A stretch of DNA of 64,000 nt. Origin: Blastococcus sp. TML/M2B (GTDB lineage: Bacteria; Actinomycetota; Actinomycetes; Mycobacteriales; Geodermatophilaceae). Each line of letters starts with the position of its first letter. Within the stretch, counting starts at the first letter, position 1. The DNA is taken from the NCBI RefSeq assembly GCF_016612865.1, contig NZ_JAENZZ010000001.1, positions 62,001 to 126,000 of the forward strand. Direction: 5' to 3'. The notes under the pieces were generated by a model, which saw nothing but the letters and a program-made list of their open reading frames with translations, did no database searches and was not told where the DNA came from. This document shows, piece after piece, positions 37,659 to 45,927 of the stretch. The translations under genes and the position numbers were made by a program.

Positions 37659-38615
37659 GTGGACGACCGGACGCAGCCCTGGGACCGCGTGCCCGAGCTG
37701 GGCGGCCCCCCGCCGCGCAGCCGGCCACCCGTGCCCGGCGCCTCCGCGCCGTCCGCCGCCGAGCAGCCCGCCGCGGACGACGCCACCGGCGACGTCGTCA
37801 CCGAGCGGGACCGCAGCTGGCAGAGCTGGGGCGAGGCCTGGTCCGACGACGACGGCCACGAGGACTGGGACGACGACGCCCCGCGCGGCCGCGGTTTCTG
37901 GCGCTCCGCGGCCCTGGGCGTCGGCGAGCTGCTGGTCACCGCCGGCATGGTGCTGCTGCTGTTCGTCGTCTACGAGGTCTACGTGACCGACTTCCTCACC
38001 GCGCAGAAGCAGGACGAGCTGGCCACCGAGCTGCGCGAGCAGTGGGCGGACGAGCCGGCCGACGCGCGCTCCCTGACCCAGGTCGAGCTCGGCGACGCCT
38101 TCGGGGTGCTGCGCATCCCGCGGCTCGGCGAGGACTACACGCGGGTCATCCTCGAGGGCACCGAGGAGAAGCAGCTCGCCCAGGGCCCCGGCCACTACGT
38201 CGACTCCGCGCTCCCCGGCGAGCAGGGCAACCTCGCGCTGGCCGGGCACCGGGTGGGCAAGGGCTCGCCGTTCCTGGAGCTGGACACCATGCGGCCCGGC
38301 GACCCGATCGTCGTCGAGACCGCCGACAGCTGGTTCGTCTACCGGATGCTGGGCGACCCGGCGACGGGCGACGTCGACGCCGACCCCAGCGGGATCCCGG
38401 GCCGGCAGATCGTGGCCCCCACCGACGTCCAGGTCGTCTCCCCGACGCCGAACGCCGCGGCGTCGGCCGCACCGACCGGTGCCTACCTGACGCTGACCAC
38501 CTGCCACCCGCGCTACTCGGCCCGGCAGCGGATGATCATCCACGCCCGTCTCGACGGCGGCGCGATCAGCAAGGCGGAGTTCCCGGACGGCCCCGACGCC
38601 CTCTACGAGAGCTGA
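37659..38615 (+). CDS. srtE: Class E sortase
   Basis: A 318-aa transpeptidase. An acidic, proline-rich cytoplasmic N-terminus (1-75) precedes one transmembrane helix (~88-110) and the sortase barrel. Catalytic triad: His197 (LAGHRVG), Cys282 (TTCHP) and Arg291 (QRMIIH). The class E signature is the TLTTCHP strand with the sequence IPRLGEDYTRVI at its start. It cleaves LAxTG/LPxTG proteins and joins them to peptidoglycan outside the cell. Two substrates are encoded directly upstream. GTG at 37659 follows AGGGAGC. Confidence 0.93.
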   Translation: MDDRTQPWDRVPELGGPPPRSRPPVPGASAPSAAEQPAADDATGDVVTERDRSWQSWGEAWSDDDGHEDWDDDAPRGRGFWRSAALGVGELLVTAGMVLLLFVVYEVYVTDFLTAQKQDELATELREQWADEPADARSLTQVELGDAFGVLRIPRLGEDYTRVILEGTEEKQLAQGPGHYVDSALPGEQGNLALAGHRVGKGSPFLELDTMRPGDPIVVETADSWFVYRMLGDPATGDVDADPSGIPGRQIVAPTDVQVVSPTPNAAASAAPTGAYLTLTTCHPRYSARQRMIIHARLDGGAISKAEFPDGPDALYES

Positions 38616-38628
38616 CCAGGAGAACCGC

Positions 38629-38784
38629 ATGTACAGCTGGATCTGGCGCCACCTGCCCGGCCCCGTCGCGAGCAAGGCCGTGCTCGCGCTGCTCCTCGTC
38701 GCCGCGGTGGCCGCGCTGCTGCTGTTCGTCGTCTTCCCGTGGGTGGAGCCCCGGCTGCCGTTCAACGACGTCACGGTCGACTGA
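38629..38784 (+). CDS. 51-aa single-pass membrane peptide linked to the sortase
   Basis: The peptide starts MYSWIWRHLPGP, has one hydrophobic helix (~17-37) and ends PRLPFNDVTVD. It lies 13 bp after the sortase stop with a strong AGGAGA ribosome site, and a terminator follows immediately, so the two form a bicistronic unit. Similar tiny proteins recur behind actinobacterial class E sortases. Function is unknown; an accessory or stabilising role is a guess. Confidence 0.8.
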   Translation: MYSWIWRHLPGPVASKAVLALLLVAAVAALLLFVVFPWVEPRLPFNDVTVD

Positions 38785-38792
38785 GCCCGTGG

Positions 38793-38816
38793 CCGGGCCG
38801 CAGTGTTGCGGCCCGG
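38793..38816 (+). terminator. Terminator hairpin after the sortase unit
   Basis: CCGGGCCGCA and TGCGGCCCGG, perfect 10-bp stem with a 4-nt loop, 9 bp after the stop of the 51-aa ORF. Confidence 0.75.
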
Positions 38817-38904
38817 TGACGATCGCGGTCTCGGGTGGCCGACCTGCGCGGTCGGGTGAAGTGTCGGGGGCGGACGACGACCCTCGACGCCTCCGGAGGC
38901 CTCC

Positions 38905-40430
38905 GTGCGCGCTCCTCGACTGCTCGCCCTCACCGCAACCGGCACGCTCGCGCTGACCGCCTGCGGGGGCGGGGAATCCGTGGACACCGGCGGCGGAGGC
39001 GGGGGTGGGGACAACGTGCTGGTCGCCGCCGTCAGCGCCCAGCCCGACCAGCTCGACCCGCACGTCACGACGGCGTACGCGAGCTTCCAGGTGCTGGAGA
39101 ACGTCTACGACACCCTCGTGGTCCCCGACCCCGAGGACCTCACGATGCAGCCGAGCCTGGCCACGGAGTGGTCGACCAGCGAGGACGACCTGGAGTGGCG
39201 GTTCACCCTCCGCGACGGTGTCACCTTCCACGACGGCAGCGAGTTCGACTCCGCCGACGTCGTCTACTCCTACAACCGGATCATCGACGAGGAGCTCAGC
39301 AACTCCTTCCGCTTCCAGAACGTCGAGTCCGTCGAGGCCGACGGGCCGGACACCGTCGTCATCCGGCTCACCCAGCCGACGCCGAACCTGCTGGAGCGGA
39401 TCGGCTCGTTCAAGGGCATGGCGATCCTCCCGGAGAACGCCGCCGAGGACCTGGACCTCACCACCGAGGCCAACGGCACCGGCCCGTTCGAGTTGGAGAG
39501 CGATCCGACGCCAGCAGCACCGTCCTCGCCGCCTACGAGGACTACTGGGGCGGCGCGCCGAGCATCGACGGCGTCGAGTTCCGCTACATCACCGAGCCGG
39601 CCGCCGCGCTGACCGCGCTGCAGAACGGCGAGGTGCAGTGGACCGACAACGTGCCGCCGCAGCAGATCGAGTCCCTGGACGACGACGACTCGGTGGAGCT
39701 CGAGACGACCTCCAGCGTCGACTACTGGTACATGTCCATGAACTACGCCCGCCCGCCGTTCGACAACCGGGACGTGCGGCGCGCGATCTCCTTCGCGATC
39801 GACCGCGAGGCGGTGGCCGAGGCGGCCTGGTTCGGCGCGGCCGAGGAGAACCAGACGGCGATCCCCGAGGACAGCTTCTTCTACTACGACTACGAGCCGT
39901 TCGACCGCGACCCCGAGCAGGCGCGGCAGCTGCTGGCCCAGGCCGGGGTGAGCACGCCGCTGACGATGGGCCTGATGGTCACCGACGAGTACCCCGAGAC
40001 GGTCACGGCCGCCCAGGTCATCGCCGACCAGCTCTCGGAGGTCGGCATCGAGGTCGAGATCGAGACGCTGGACTTCGCCACCTGGCTGGACCGCCAGGGC
40101 GCCGGTGACTACGACGCCTTCTACCTGGGCTGGCTGGGCAACCTCGACCCCGCGGCGTTCTACCAGGAGCAGCACCAGACCGACGGCCCGAACAACTACC
40201 AGGGCTACAGCAACCCGCAGGTCGACCAGCTGCTGCAGCAGGGCGCCACGGAGACCGACGACGCCGCGCGCAAGGCGATCTACGACCAGGCCGCGACGAT
40301 CATCGTCGACGACGTCTCCTACCTGTACCTGTACAACCCCGACGTCGTGCAGGCCTGGGCGCCGGGGCTGTCCGGCTACCAGATCCGCGCGGACAAGGCG
40401 ATCAACTTCGAGAACGTGGAGCTGCCCTGA
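38905..40430 (+). CDS. Family 5 extracellular solute-binding lipoprotein (DppA/OppA-like), one frameshift
   Basis: About 508 aa when repaired. Lipoprotein signal with lipobox LTAC. SBP_bac_5 features include DPHVTTAYASFQVLENVYDT (N-lobe), LATEW, and EDYWGGAPSIDGVEFRYI, typical of peptide/nickel/opine binders. The frame shifts at 39500-39508 between FELES and DASSTVLAAY (one base short or two too many), on the 500-bp grid. It captures the substrate outside the cell for the four downstream transporter genes. The ligand class (peptide versus other) cannot be settled. Confidence 0.88.
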
Positions 40431-41369
40431 GCGGCTACCTCCTCCGCCGCACCGGTCAGTCGGTGGTGGTGCTGGCGGGGGTCAGCGTCATCGTGTTCGC
40501 GCTCGTGCACCTCGTCCCGGGCGATCCGGTGCGGCTGGCGCTGGGCACCCGGTTCAACCAGGAGACCTACGACGCGCTGCGGGAGCGCTCCGGGCTGGAC
40601 CTGCCGCTGCTCCAGCAGTACGTCTCCTGGCTGGGCGGGGCGCTCACCGGTGACCTGGGGGTCAGCTTCCGCAGCGGGGACACCGTCGCCTCGCTGATCG
40701 GCGAGCGGCTGCCCGCCACGCTCACCCTGGCCTTCGCCTCGATCCTGGTGGCGCTGGCGATCGCGATCCCGCTGGGCACCGTGTCGGCGCTGCGGCCGCG
40801 GTCGGTCGTCGACCGCATCGCCACCGTGTTCAGCCAGATCGGCATCTCGGTGCCGGAGTTCTGGATGGCGATCGTGCTGATCCTGGTGTTCGCCGGCACG
40901 CTGGGCTGGCTGCCCACCGGGGGCTACGTGCCGCTCACCGAGGACCCGGCCGGCTGGCTGCAGCGGCTCATCCTGCCGGCGGTGGTCACCGGCGTCGTGT
41001 CGCGGCTCGGTCATCACCCGCTTCGTGCGCTCCAGCATGCTCGAGGCGCTGGGCTCGGACCACGTGCGGACGGCGCAGGCGAAGGGCCTCCCGGCCCGGC
41101 AGGTGTTCACCTGGCACGTGCTCCGGAACGCCCTGCTGCCGCTGGTCACCGTCACCGGCGTGCAGCTGGCCTACCTGCTCTCCGGCGTCGTCGTCGTCGA
41201 GATCGTCTTCTCCTGGCCCGGGCTCGGGCAGCTGGCCCTGCAGTCGGTCCAGGCGCGCGACTACCCGGTGCTCCAGGGGGCCGTCCTGCTGTTCGCGATC
41301 GTCTTCCTGGTCATCAACCTCGTCGTCGACCTGCTGTACACGGCGATCGACCCGCGGATCCGGCGATGA
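40427..41369 (+). CDS. ABC transporter permease, DppB-like, one frameshift
   Basis: About 313 aa when repaired, with six transmembrane helices, the DppB N-terminus YLLRRTGQSVVVLAGV and the EAA loop RSSMLEALGSDHVRTAQAKG. No ATG/GTG/TTG fits the full N-terminus. The family-typical start falls on CTG at 40427, which overlaps the previous stop as CTGA; every other junction in this operon is ATGA. So this is either a rare CTG start or a base error. The next in-frame GTG (40463) would cut into helix 1. The frame shifts at 41001-41010, one base too many, on the 500-bp grid. Confidence 0.82.
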
Positions 41370-42299
41370 CCGCGCTCCCGGACCCGGCCGCGCCGTCCGC
41401 CGGCCCGTCGACCGGCGCGCCGTCCCTGCGCCCCGCCCGCCCGCGCTGGCGGGAGACGCTGGGTCTGCTGGCCCGCAACCCGACGGCGGCGGTCTCCGCC
41501 GTCCCTGCTGGTGGGCCTCGTGCTGGTGGCCGTGTTCGACGAGACCATCGCCCCGCAGGGCCCCAACGAGACCTCGATCCCCGACCGGCTGCAGCCGCCG
41601 AGCTGGGAGCACCTGTTCGGCACCGACGACCTCGGCCGCGACATCTTCAGCCGGGTGGTCCTCGGCACCGGGGTGTCGCTGCGCGTCGGGTTCCTCGCCG
41701 TCGGCATCGCGCTGGTGATCGGCACCGTGGTGGGGCTGCTCGCCGGGTTCTACGGCCGCTGGGTCGACGACGTCCTCATGCGGTTCATGGACATGCTGTT
41801 CGCCTTCCCGGCGGTGCTGCTCGCCATCGCCGTCCTGGCGGTGCGGGGGCCCGGCTCCGGCAATACGGCGCTGGCCATCGGCGTCGTCTACATCCCGGTG
41901 TTCGCGCGGGTCACCCGGGCCAGCGTGCTCGGCGTACGCGAGGAGGTCTACGTGCGGGCGTCCCGCTCCGTGGGGGCCTCGGACCTCCGGCTGCTCACCC
42001 GGCACGTGCTGCCCAACGCCGCGCCGCCGATCATCGTGCAGACCTCGATCAGCCTGGCGTTCGCGGTGCTGGCCGAGGCGGCGCTGTCCTTCCTCGGCCT
42101 GGGCACCCAGCCGCCGGCGCCGTCGTGGGGCCGGATGCTCGCCGAGGGCCGCGGCTTCATCCAGGACGCCTGGTGGCTGGCGTTCTTCCCGGGGATGGCG
42201 ATCTTCCTGACCGTGCTCTGCTTCAACCTGCTCGGCGACGGGCTGCGCGACGTGCTGGACCCGCGGCAGCGGACGCTCATGGCCGGTGGTGGGCGATGA
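41366..42299 (+). CDS. ABC transporter permease, DppC-like, one frameshift
   Basis: About 310 aa when repaired. A cytoplasmic leader (1-40) is followed by helix 1 (SAxLLVGLVLVAVF), a conserved HLFGTDDLGRDIFSRV segment and the EAA loop EEVYVRASRSVGAS, ending LGDGLRDVLDPR. It pairs with the DppB-like protein to form the channel. The break at 41501-41505 (one base too many) falls inside helix 1 and on the 500-bp grid. The ATG overlaps the previous stop (ATGA). Confidence 0.87.
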
Positions 42300-43435
42300 C
42301 CGAGCCGGTGCTGGAGGTCGAGGACCTGCGGGTGCGGCTGCGCACCCCGCGCGGGCGGGCCGACGTCGTCAACGGGTTGTCCTACACCGTCGCCCCGGGC
42401 GAGACCGTCGCCGTGGTGGGCGAGTCCGGCAGCGGCAAGAGCGTCTCGGTGCTCGCGCTGCTCGGCCTGCTGCCCCGCGGCATCGCGACGGTCACCGGGC
42501 GGGCGGTGCTGCAGGGCGAGGACCTGCTCACCATGAAGCCCGAGCGGCTGCGGCAGGTCCGCGGCCCCGGCGCCGGCATGGTGTTCCAGGACCCGATGAC
42601 CTCGCTCAACCCGGTGCTCACGATCGGCCGGCAGCTGGTCGAGGGGATCCGCGCGCACCAGGACGTGGACAAGGCCGCCGCCCGCCGGCGGGCCGGTGAG
42701 CTGCTGGCGGAGGTCGGGCTGCCCGATCCCGTGGGCACGCTGGACCGCTACCCGCACGAGCTCTCCGGCGGCATGCGGCAGCGGGTGGTCATCGCGATCG
42801 CGCTGTGCAACTCCCCGGCGCTGCTGATCGCGGACGAGGCGACGACGGCGCTCGACGTCACCGTGCAGGCGCAGATCATCGACCTGGTCGAGAAGCTGCA
42901 GGCCGAGCGCGGCACCGGCGTCGTCTGGATCACCCACGACCTGGGCGTCGTCGCGGGCATCGCCGACCGCGTGCTGGTCATGTACGGCGGCCGGTGCGTC
43001 GAGGACGGCACGGTCGACGACGTGCTGGAGAACCCGCGGCACCCGTACACCCGCGGGCTGCTCGGTGCGCTGCCCGACCTCGCGCAGCCCGCCGTCGACG
43101 GCGTCGTCCCCGACCTGGCCACGGTGCCCGGCACGCCGCCCGCCCCGACCGACCTGCCGGCCGGCTGCGTGTTCTGGCCGCGCTGCCCGGTGCGCGGCGA
43201 CGCGCGCTGCGAGACCGAGCAGCCGCCGCTGGTCCAGATCACCCGGGCCGACGATGGCCGTGCCCGCCTGGATCTGCCGCACCGCGCCGCCACCTGGTGC
43301 GCCGAGGCGCCCGGTGCCGGGACTTTCGGTACCGAAAGTCCGTCCGGTGCTGGGACTTTCGGTACCGAAAGTCCGTCCGGTGCTGGGACTTTCGGTACCG
43401 AAAGTCCCGGACGTGCGGGGGGAGGGGCCCGATGA
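42296..43435 (+). CDS. ABC transporter ATPase, DppD-like, with repeat-derived tail
   Basis: A 379-aa ATPase with Walker A GESGSGKS, signature LSGGMRQR, Walker B LLIADEATTALD and the oligopeptide C-terminal Cys motif (GCVFWPRCPVRGDARCE), which often binds an Fe-S cluster in this family. The conserved domain ends near residue 335 (ATWCAEAP). The last ~40 residues are three 11-aa repeats GAGTFGTESPS encoded by family B palindromes, so the stop has been displaced into repeat DNA. The ATG overlaps the dppC stop. Confidence 0.92.
   Translation: MTEPVLEVEDLRVRLRTPRGRADVVNGLSYTVAPGETVAVVGESGSGKSVSVLALLGLLPRGIATVTGRAVLQGEDLLTMKPERLRQVRGPGAGMVFQDPMTSLNPVLTIGRQLVEGIRAHQDVDKAAARRRAGELLAEVGLPDPVGTLDRYPHELSGGMRQRVVIAIALCNSPALLIADEATTALDVTVQAQIIDLVEKLQAERGTGVVWITHDLGVVAGIADRVLVMYGGRCVEDGTVDDVLENPRHPYTRGLLGALPDLAQPAVDGVVPDLATVPGTPPAPTDLPAGCVFWPRCPVRGDARCETEQPPLVQITRADDGRARLDLPHRAATWCAEAPGAGTFGTESPSGAGTFGTESPSGAGTFGTESPGRAGGGAR
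43320..43407. repeat. Family B palindrome array, B2 (three units, inside dppD)
   Basis: Three identical 22-bp palindromes (core GACTTTCGGTACCGAAAGTC) at 43320, 43353 and 43386, exactly 33 bp apart, with identical 11-bp spacers. They are translated in frame as the dppD tail. The palindrome has no stop codon in any frame. Confidence 0.95.
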
Positions 43436-44463
43436 GCGACGACGTGCTGGTCTCCGCCCGCGGGCTGGAGGTGCACTTCCCGATCGGCGGCAGCTACCGC
43501 AAGAAGGCGGCCGGCGTGCTGCGCGCCGTCGACGGCGTCGACCTGGACATCCGCCGCGGCGAGACGCTGGGCCTGGTGGGGGAGTCCGGCTGCGGGAAGT
43601 CGACGCTGGGCAACGCGCTGCTGCGGCTGGTGCCGACGACCGGCGGCACGCTGACCTTCGACGGCGCCGACCTCACCGGGCTGGAGGGCCGCCGGCTCAA
43701 GGAGCTGCGCCGCCGCGCCGGCATGGTCTTCCAGGACCCGTTCGCGTCGCTGGACCCGCGGCGCACCGTCGCCCAGACGGTCGGCGAGCCGCTGGAGGTG
43801 CACGGGCTGCGGAAGGGCCGCGACAAGGCGGCCCGGGTGGCCGAGCTGCTCGAGCTGGTCGGCCTCGACCCGGGCGTGGCCGGCCGCTACCCGCACGAGT
43901 TCTCCGGCGGCCAGCGGCAGCGGGTCGGCATCGCGCGGGCGCTGGCCGGGGAGCCGGACTTCCTGGTGTGCGACGAGGCGATCGCCTCCCTCGACGTCAG
44001 CGTGCAGGCGCAGGTGCTCAACCTGCTGCGCCGGCTGCAGCGCCAGCTGGGGCTCACGCTGCTGTTCATCTCGCACGACCTCTCCGCGGTCCGGCACATC
44101 TCCGACCGGATCGCGGTCATGTACCTGGGGCGGATCGTGGAGATCGGCCCGGCGGAGGCGGTCGGCACCGATCCGCAGATGCCATACACACAGGCTCTGC
44201 TCTCGGCGGTGCCGCTGCCGCACCCGGCGCTCGAGCGGGAGCGGAAGCGGATCGTGCTCAGCGGCGACGTCCCCTCGCCGGCCGCCGTCCCCAGCGGGTG
44301 CCGGTTCCGCACGCGCTGCCCGCACGTCTTCGAGCCGTGCGACGACGTCGACCCCGCGCTGCAGCCGGTCGGCGCCCCCGGGCAGCAGGCGGCGTGCCAC
44401 CTGCACGGCATCGTCGGCACCCCGGCGACCGACGCCCCCGAGGGCATCACCGCCACCCCCTGA
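43432..44463 (+). CDS. ABC transporter ATPase, DppF-like
   Basis: A 343-aa ATPase, partner of the DppD-like protein. Walker [10 protein letters not shown], signature FSGGQRQR, Walker [13 protein letters not shown], and a C-terminal oligopeptide domain with [15 protein letters not shown]. The ATG overlaps the dppD stop (ATGA) and has GGAGGGG upstream, although the preceding palindrome array lies within 30 bp. It completes a five-gene import operon, closed by family A element A5. Confidence 0.94.
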   Translation: MSDDVLVSARGLEVHFPIGGSYRKKAAGVLRAVDGVDLDIRRGETLGLVGESGCGKSTLGNALLRLVPTTGGTLTFDGADLTGLEGRRLKELRRRAGMVFQDPFASLDPRRTVAQTVGEPLEVHGLRKGRDKAARVAELLELVGLDPGVAGRYPHEFSGGQRQRVGIARALAGEPDFLVCDEAIASLDVSVQAQVLNLLRRLQRQLGLTLLFISHDLSAVRHISDRIAVMYLGRIVEIGPAEAVGTDPQMPYTQALLSAVPLPHPALERERKRIVLSGDVPSPAAVPSGCRFRTRCPHVFEPCDDVDPALQPVGAPGQQAACHLHGIVGTPATDAPEGITATP

Positions 44464-44466
44464 CCG

Positions 44467-44544
44467 CCGTCCTCCCTCACCGCGCAGCGTCCTCCCTCAC
44501 CGCGCACCACGAGGGAGGACGCTCGACGATCAGGTGACCTGATC
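44467..44544. repeat. Family A palindromic element, copy A5
   Basis: An extra half-arm (CGTCCTCCCTCACCGC) precedes the hairpin arms AGCGTCCTCCCTC and GAGGGAGGACGCT (44486-44523) and the right palindrome GATCAGGTGACCTGATC (44528-44544) with flank CCCAGCGG. Its layout is the mirror image of A1. It separates the convergent dppF and MFS genes. Confidence 0.85.
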
Positions 44545-44558
44545 CCAGCGGGGAGCGC

Positions 44559-45779
44559 TCAGACGGCGGGGGAGAGGAAGCGGGGGCGGGCGGCGGCGAG
44601 GCCGGAGAGCAGCTGCAGGACGACGGCGCCGAACATCAGCGCCAGGCCGGGGGCCCAGGCACCGGTGGCGTCGTGCAGCAGGCCGACGCCGAGCGGGCCG
44701 GTCGCGGCGAGCAGGTAGCCGACGCTCTGCGCGGTCGCCGAGAGCCGGCCGGTCTGGGCGACGTCGCGGCTGCGGGCGACGATCAGCATCATCGACAGCG
44801 GGAACGAGACGCCGCTGCCGAACCCGTAGAGCACCGCCCACAGCAGGGGCGCGGCCTCAGGGGCGAGGAGCAGGCCGGCTATGGCGGCCAGCACGGGCAC
44901 CGTGCCCACCAGGACCCAGGGCTGCTGCCCGGGGCGCCGGCCGGCCAGCCCCGGCACGACCAGCGCCAGCGGCACGGCCAGCCCGGTGGCGACGGCGAGC
45001 AGCCCGCCGGCGGCCACGGGCGAGACCCCGGACCCGGACTCCAGGACGTCGGCCAGCCAGGTGAGCATCGAGTAGAACGACAGCGACTGGAAGCCGAAGA
45101 ACAGCGTGACGGCCAGCGCCACCGGGTCGCGCAGGATCGCGGTGCGGGCGCCACGGGGCGCCGCCTCGGGCCGGGGTGCGCCGCGGCGGGCGCGGGTCAG
45201 CGCGGCCATCGCCAGCAGCGCGACCAGCACCAGCGCGCCCCACAGCAGCAGCCCGGCCGAGGCGCTGCCGGCGGCCGAGGACATCGGCCGGGCCAGGCCC
45301 GCCCCGATGCTCGCCGAGCCGGACATCGCCGCGGTGATCACCCCGAGGACGACGGCGGCGCGGGCCCCGTACTCCGCCCGGGCCACCGCCGGCAGCAGCA
45401 CGTTGCCCACCGCGATGCCGCCGCTGAGCAGGACGGTGCCGGCGAACAACCCCGGCGCGCCGGCGATCCGCAGCAGCACGCCGGCCGCGATCAGCGCGAC
45501 CCCGGTCAGGACGGCGCCGTGGACCCCCAGCCGGGCGGCCAGCGACGGGGCGAAGGAGGACACCAGCCCGAAGCACACCAGCGGCAGGGCGGTGACGACG
45601 GCGAGGGCGCCGGTGGAGAGCCCGAGCTCGTCGCCCAGCTCCCCGAGCAGCGGTCCGACGGCGGCGAACGGCGCCCGCAGGCACAGCGCGACCAGCACCA
45701 ACGCGACGGCCGGTGCGGCGAACCACCACCAGCGCGCCGTCCCCACCCGGCCGGCGTCCGCCGGGGCCTGTTGCGACAC
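44559..45779 (-). CDS. MFS transporter, CynX/NimT-like
   Basis: A 406-aa, 12-helix major-facilitator protein. The opening LCLRAPFAAVGPLLGEL and the SMLTWLADVLESGSGVSP segment after helix 6 are typical of the CynX/NimT (cyanate/nitroimidazole-type) subfamily. The transported compound is unknown. GTG at 45779 is chosen; the open frame further upstream lacks a ribosome site and is antisense to the GGDEF-EAL promoter region. Confidence 0.88.
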   Translation of the reverse strand: MSQQAPADAGRVGTARWWWFAAPAVALVLVALCLRAPFAAVGPLLGELGDELGLSTGALAVVTALPLVCFGLVSSFAPSLAARLGVHGAVLTGVALIAAGVLLRIAGAPGLFAGTVLLSGGIAVGNVLLPAVARAEYGARAAVVLGVITAAMSGSASIGAGLARPMSSAAGSASAGLLLWGALVLVALLAMAALTRARRGAPRPEAAPRGARTAILRDPVALAVTLFFGFQSLSFYSMLTWLADVLESGSGVSPVAAGGLLAVATGLAVPLALVVPGLAGRRPGQQPWVLVGTVPVLAAIAGLLLAPEAAPLLWAVLYGFGSGVSFPLSMMLIVARSRDVAQTGRLSATAQSVGYLLAATGPLGVGLLHDATGAWAPGLALMFGAVVLQLLSGLAAARPRFLSPAV

Positions 45780-45891
45780 GTGCCCTCCGTCCTCGCCGCG
45801 CGGCGCGCGACCCGGCCATTGTCGGCGCGCCCCGCCCGCCCGCGGCGGGCGGCTCCGGACGGCCGGAACCCGACCCCCGCGAGGGGGTCCG

Positions 45892-45920
45892 CTCAAGAGG
45901 AGCGCCGGGCACGCCGACAG
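45892..45920 (+). promoter_or_regulatory. Sigma-28-like promoter of the GGDEF-EAL gene
   Basis: CTCAAG (TCAA at 45893-45896), 17 nt, then CCGACA (45914-45919). The ATG is 8 nt downstream, so transcription would begin at or next to the start codon. Confidence 0.5.
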
Positions 45921-45927
45921 CAGGGGC

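Noticed and set aside
43320..43407. Regularly spaced repeats as a possible CRISPR array
   Set aside because: Spacers are only 11 bp and often repeated, units are perfect palindromes, arrays have at most three units, and no cas gene is present.
38905..44463. A decaying ABC importer operon, because three consecutive genes are frameshifted
   Set aside because: All three breaks lie within 10 nt of multiples of 500, the remaining coding sequence is fully conserved, and junctions are intact; an assembly artefact explains them better.
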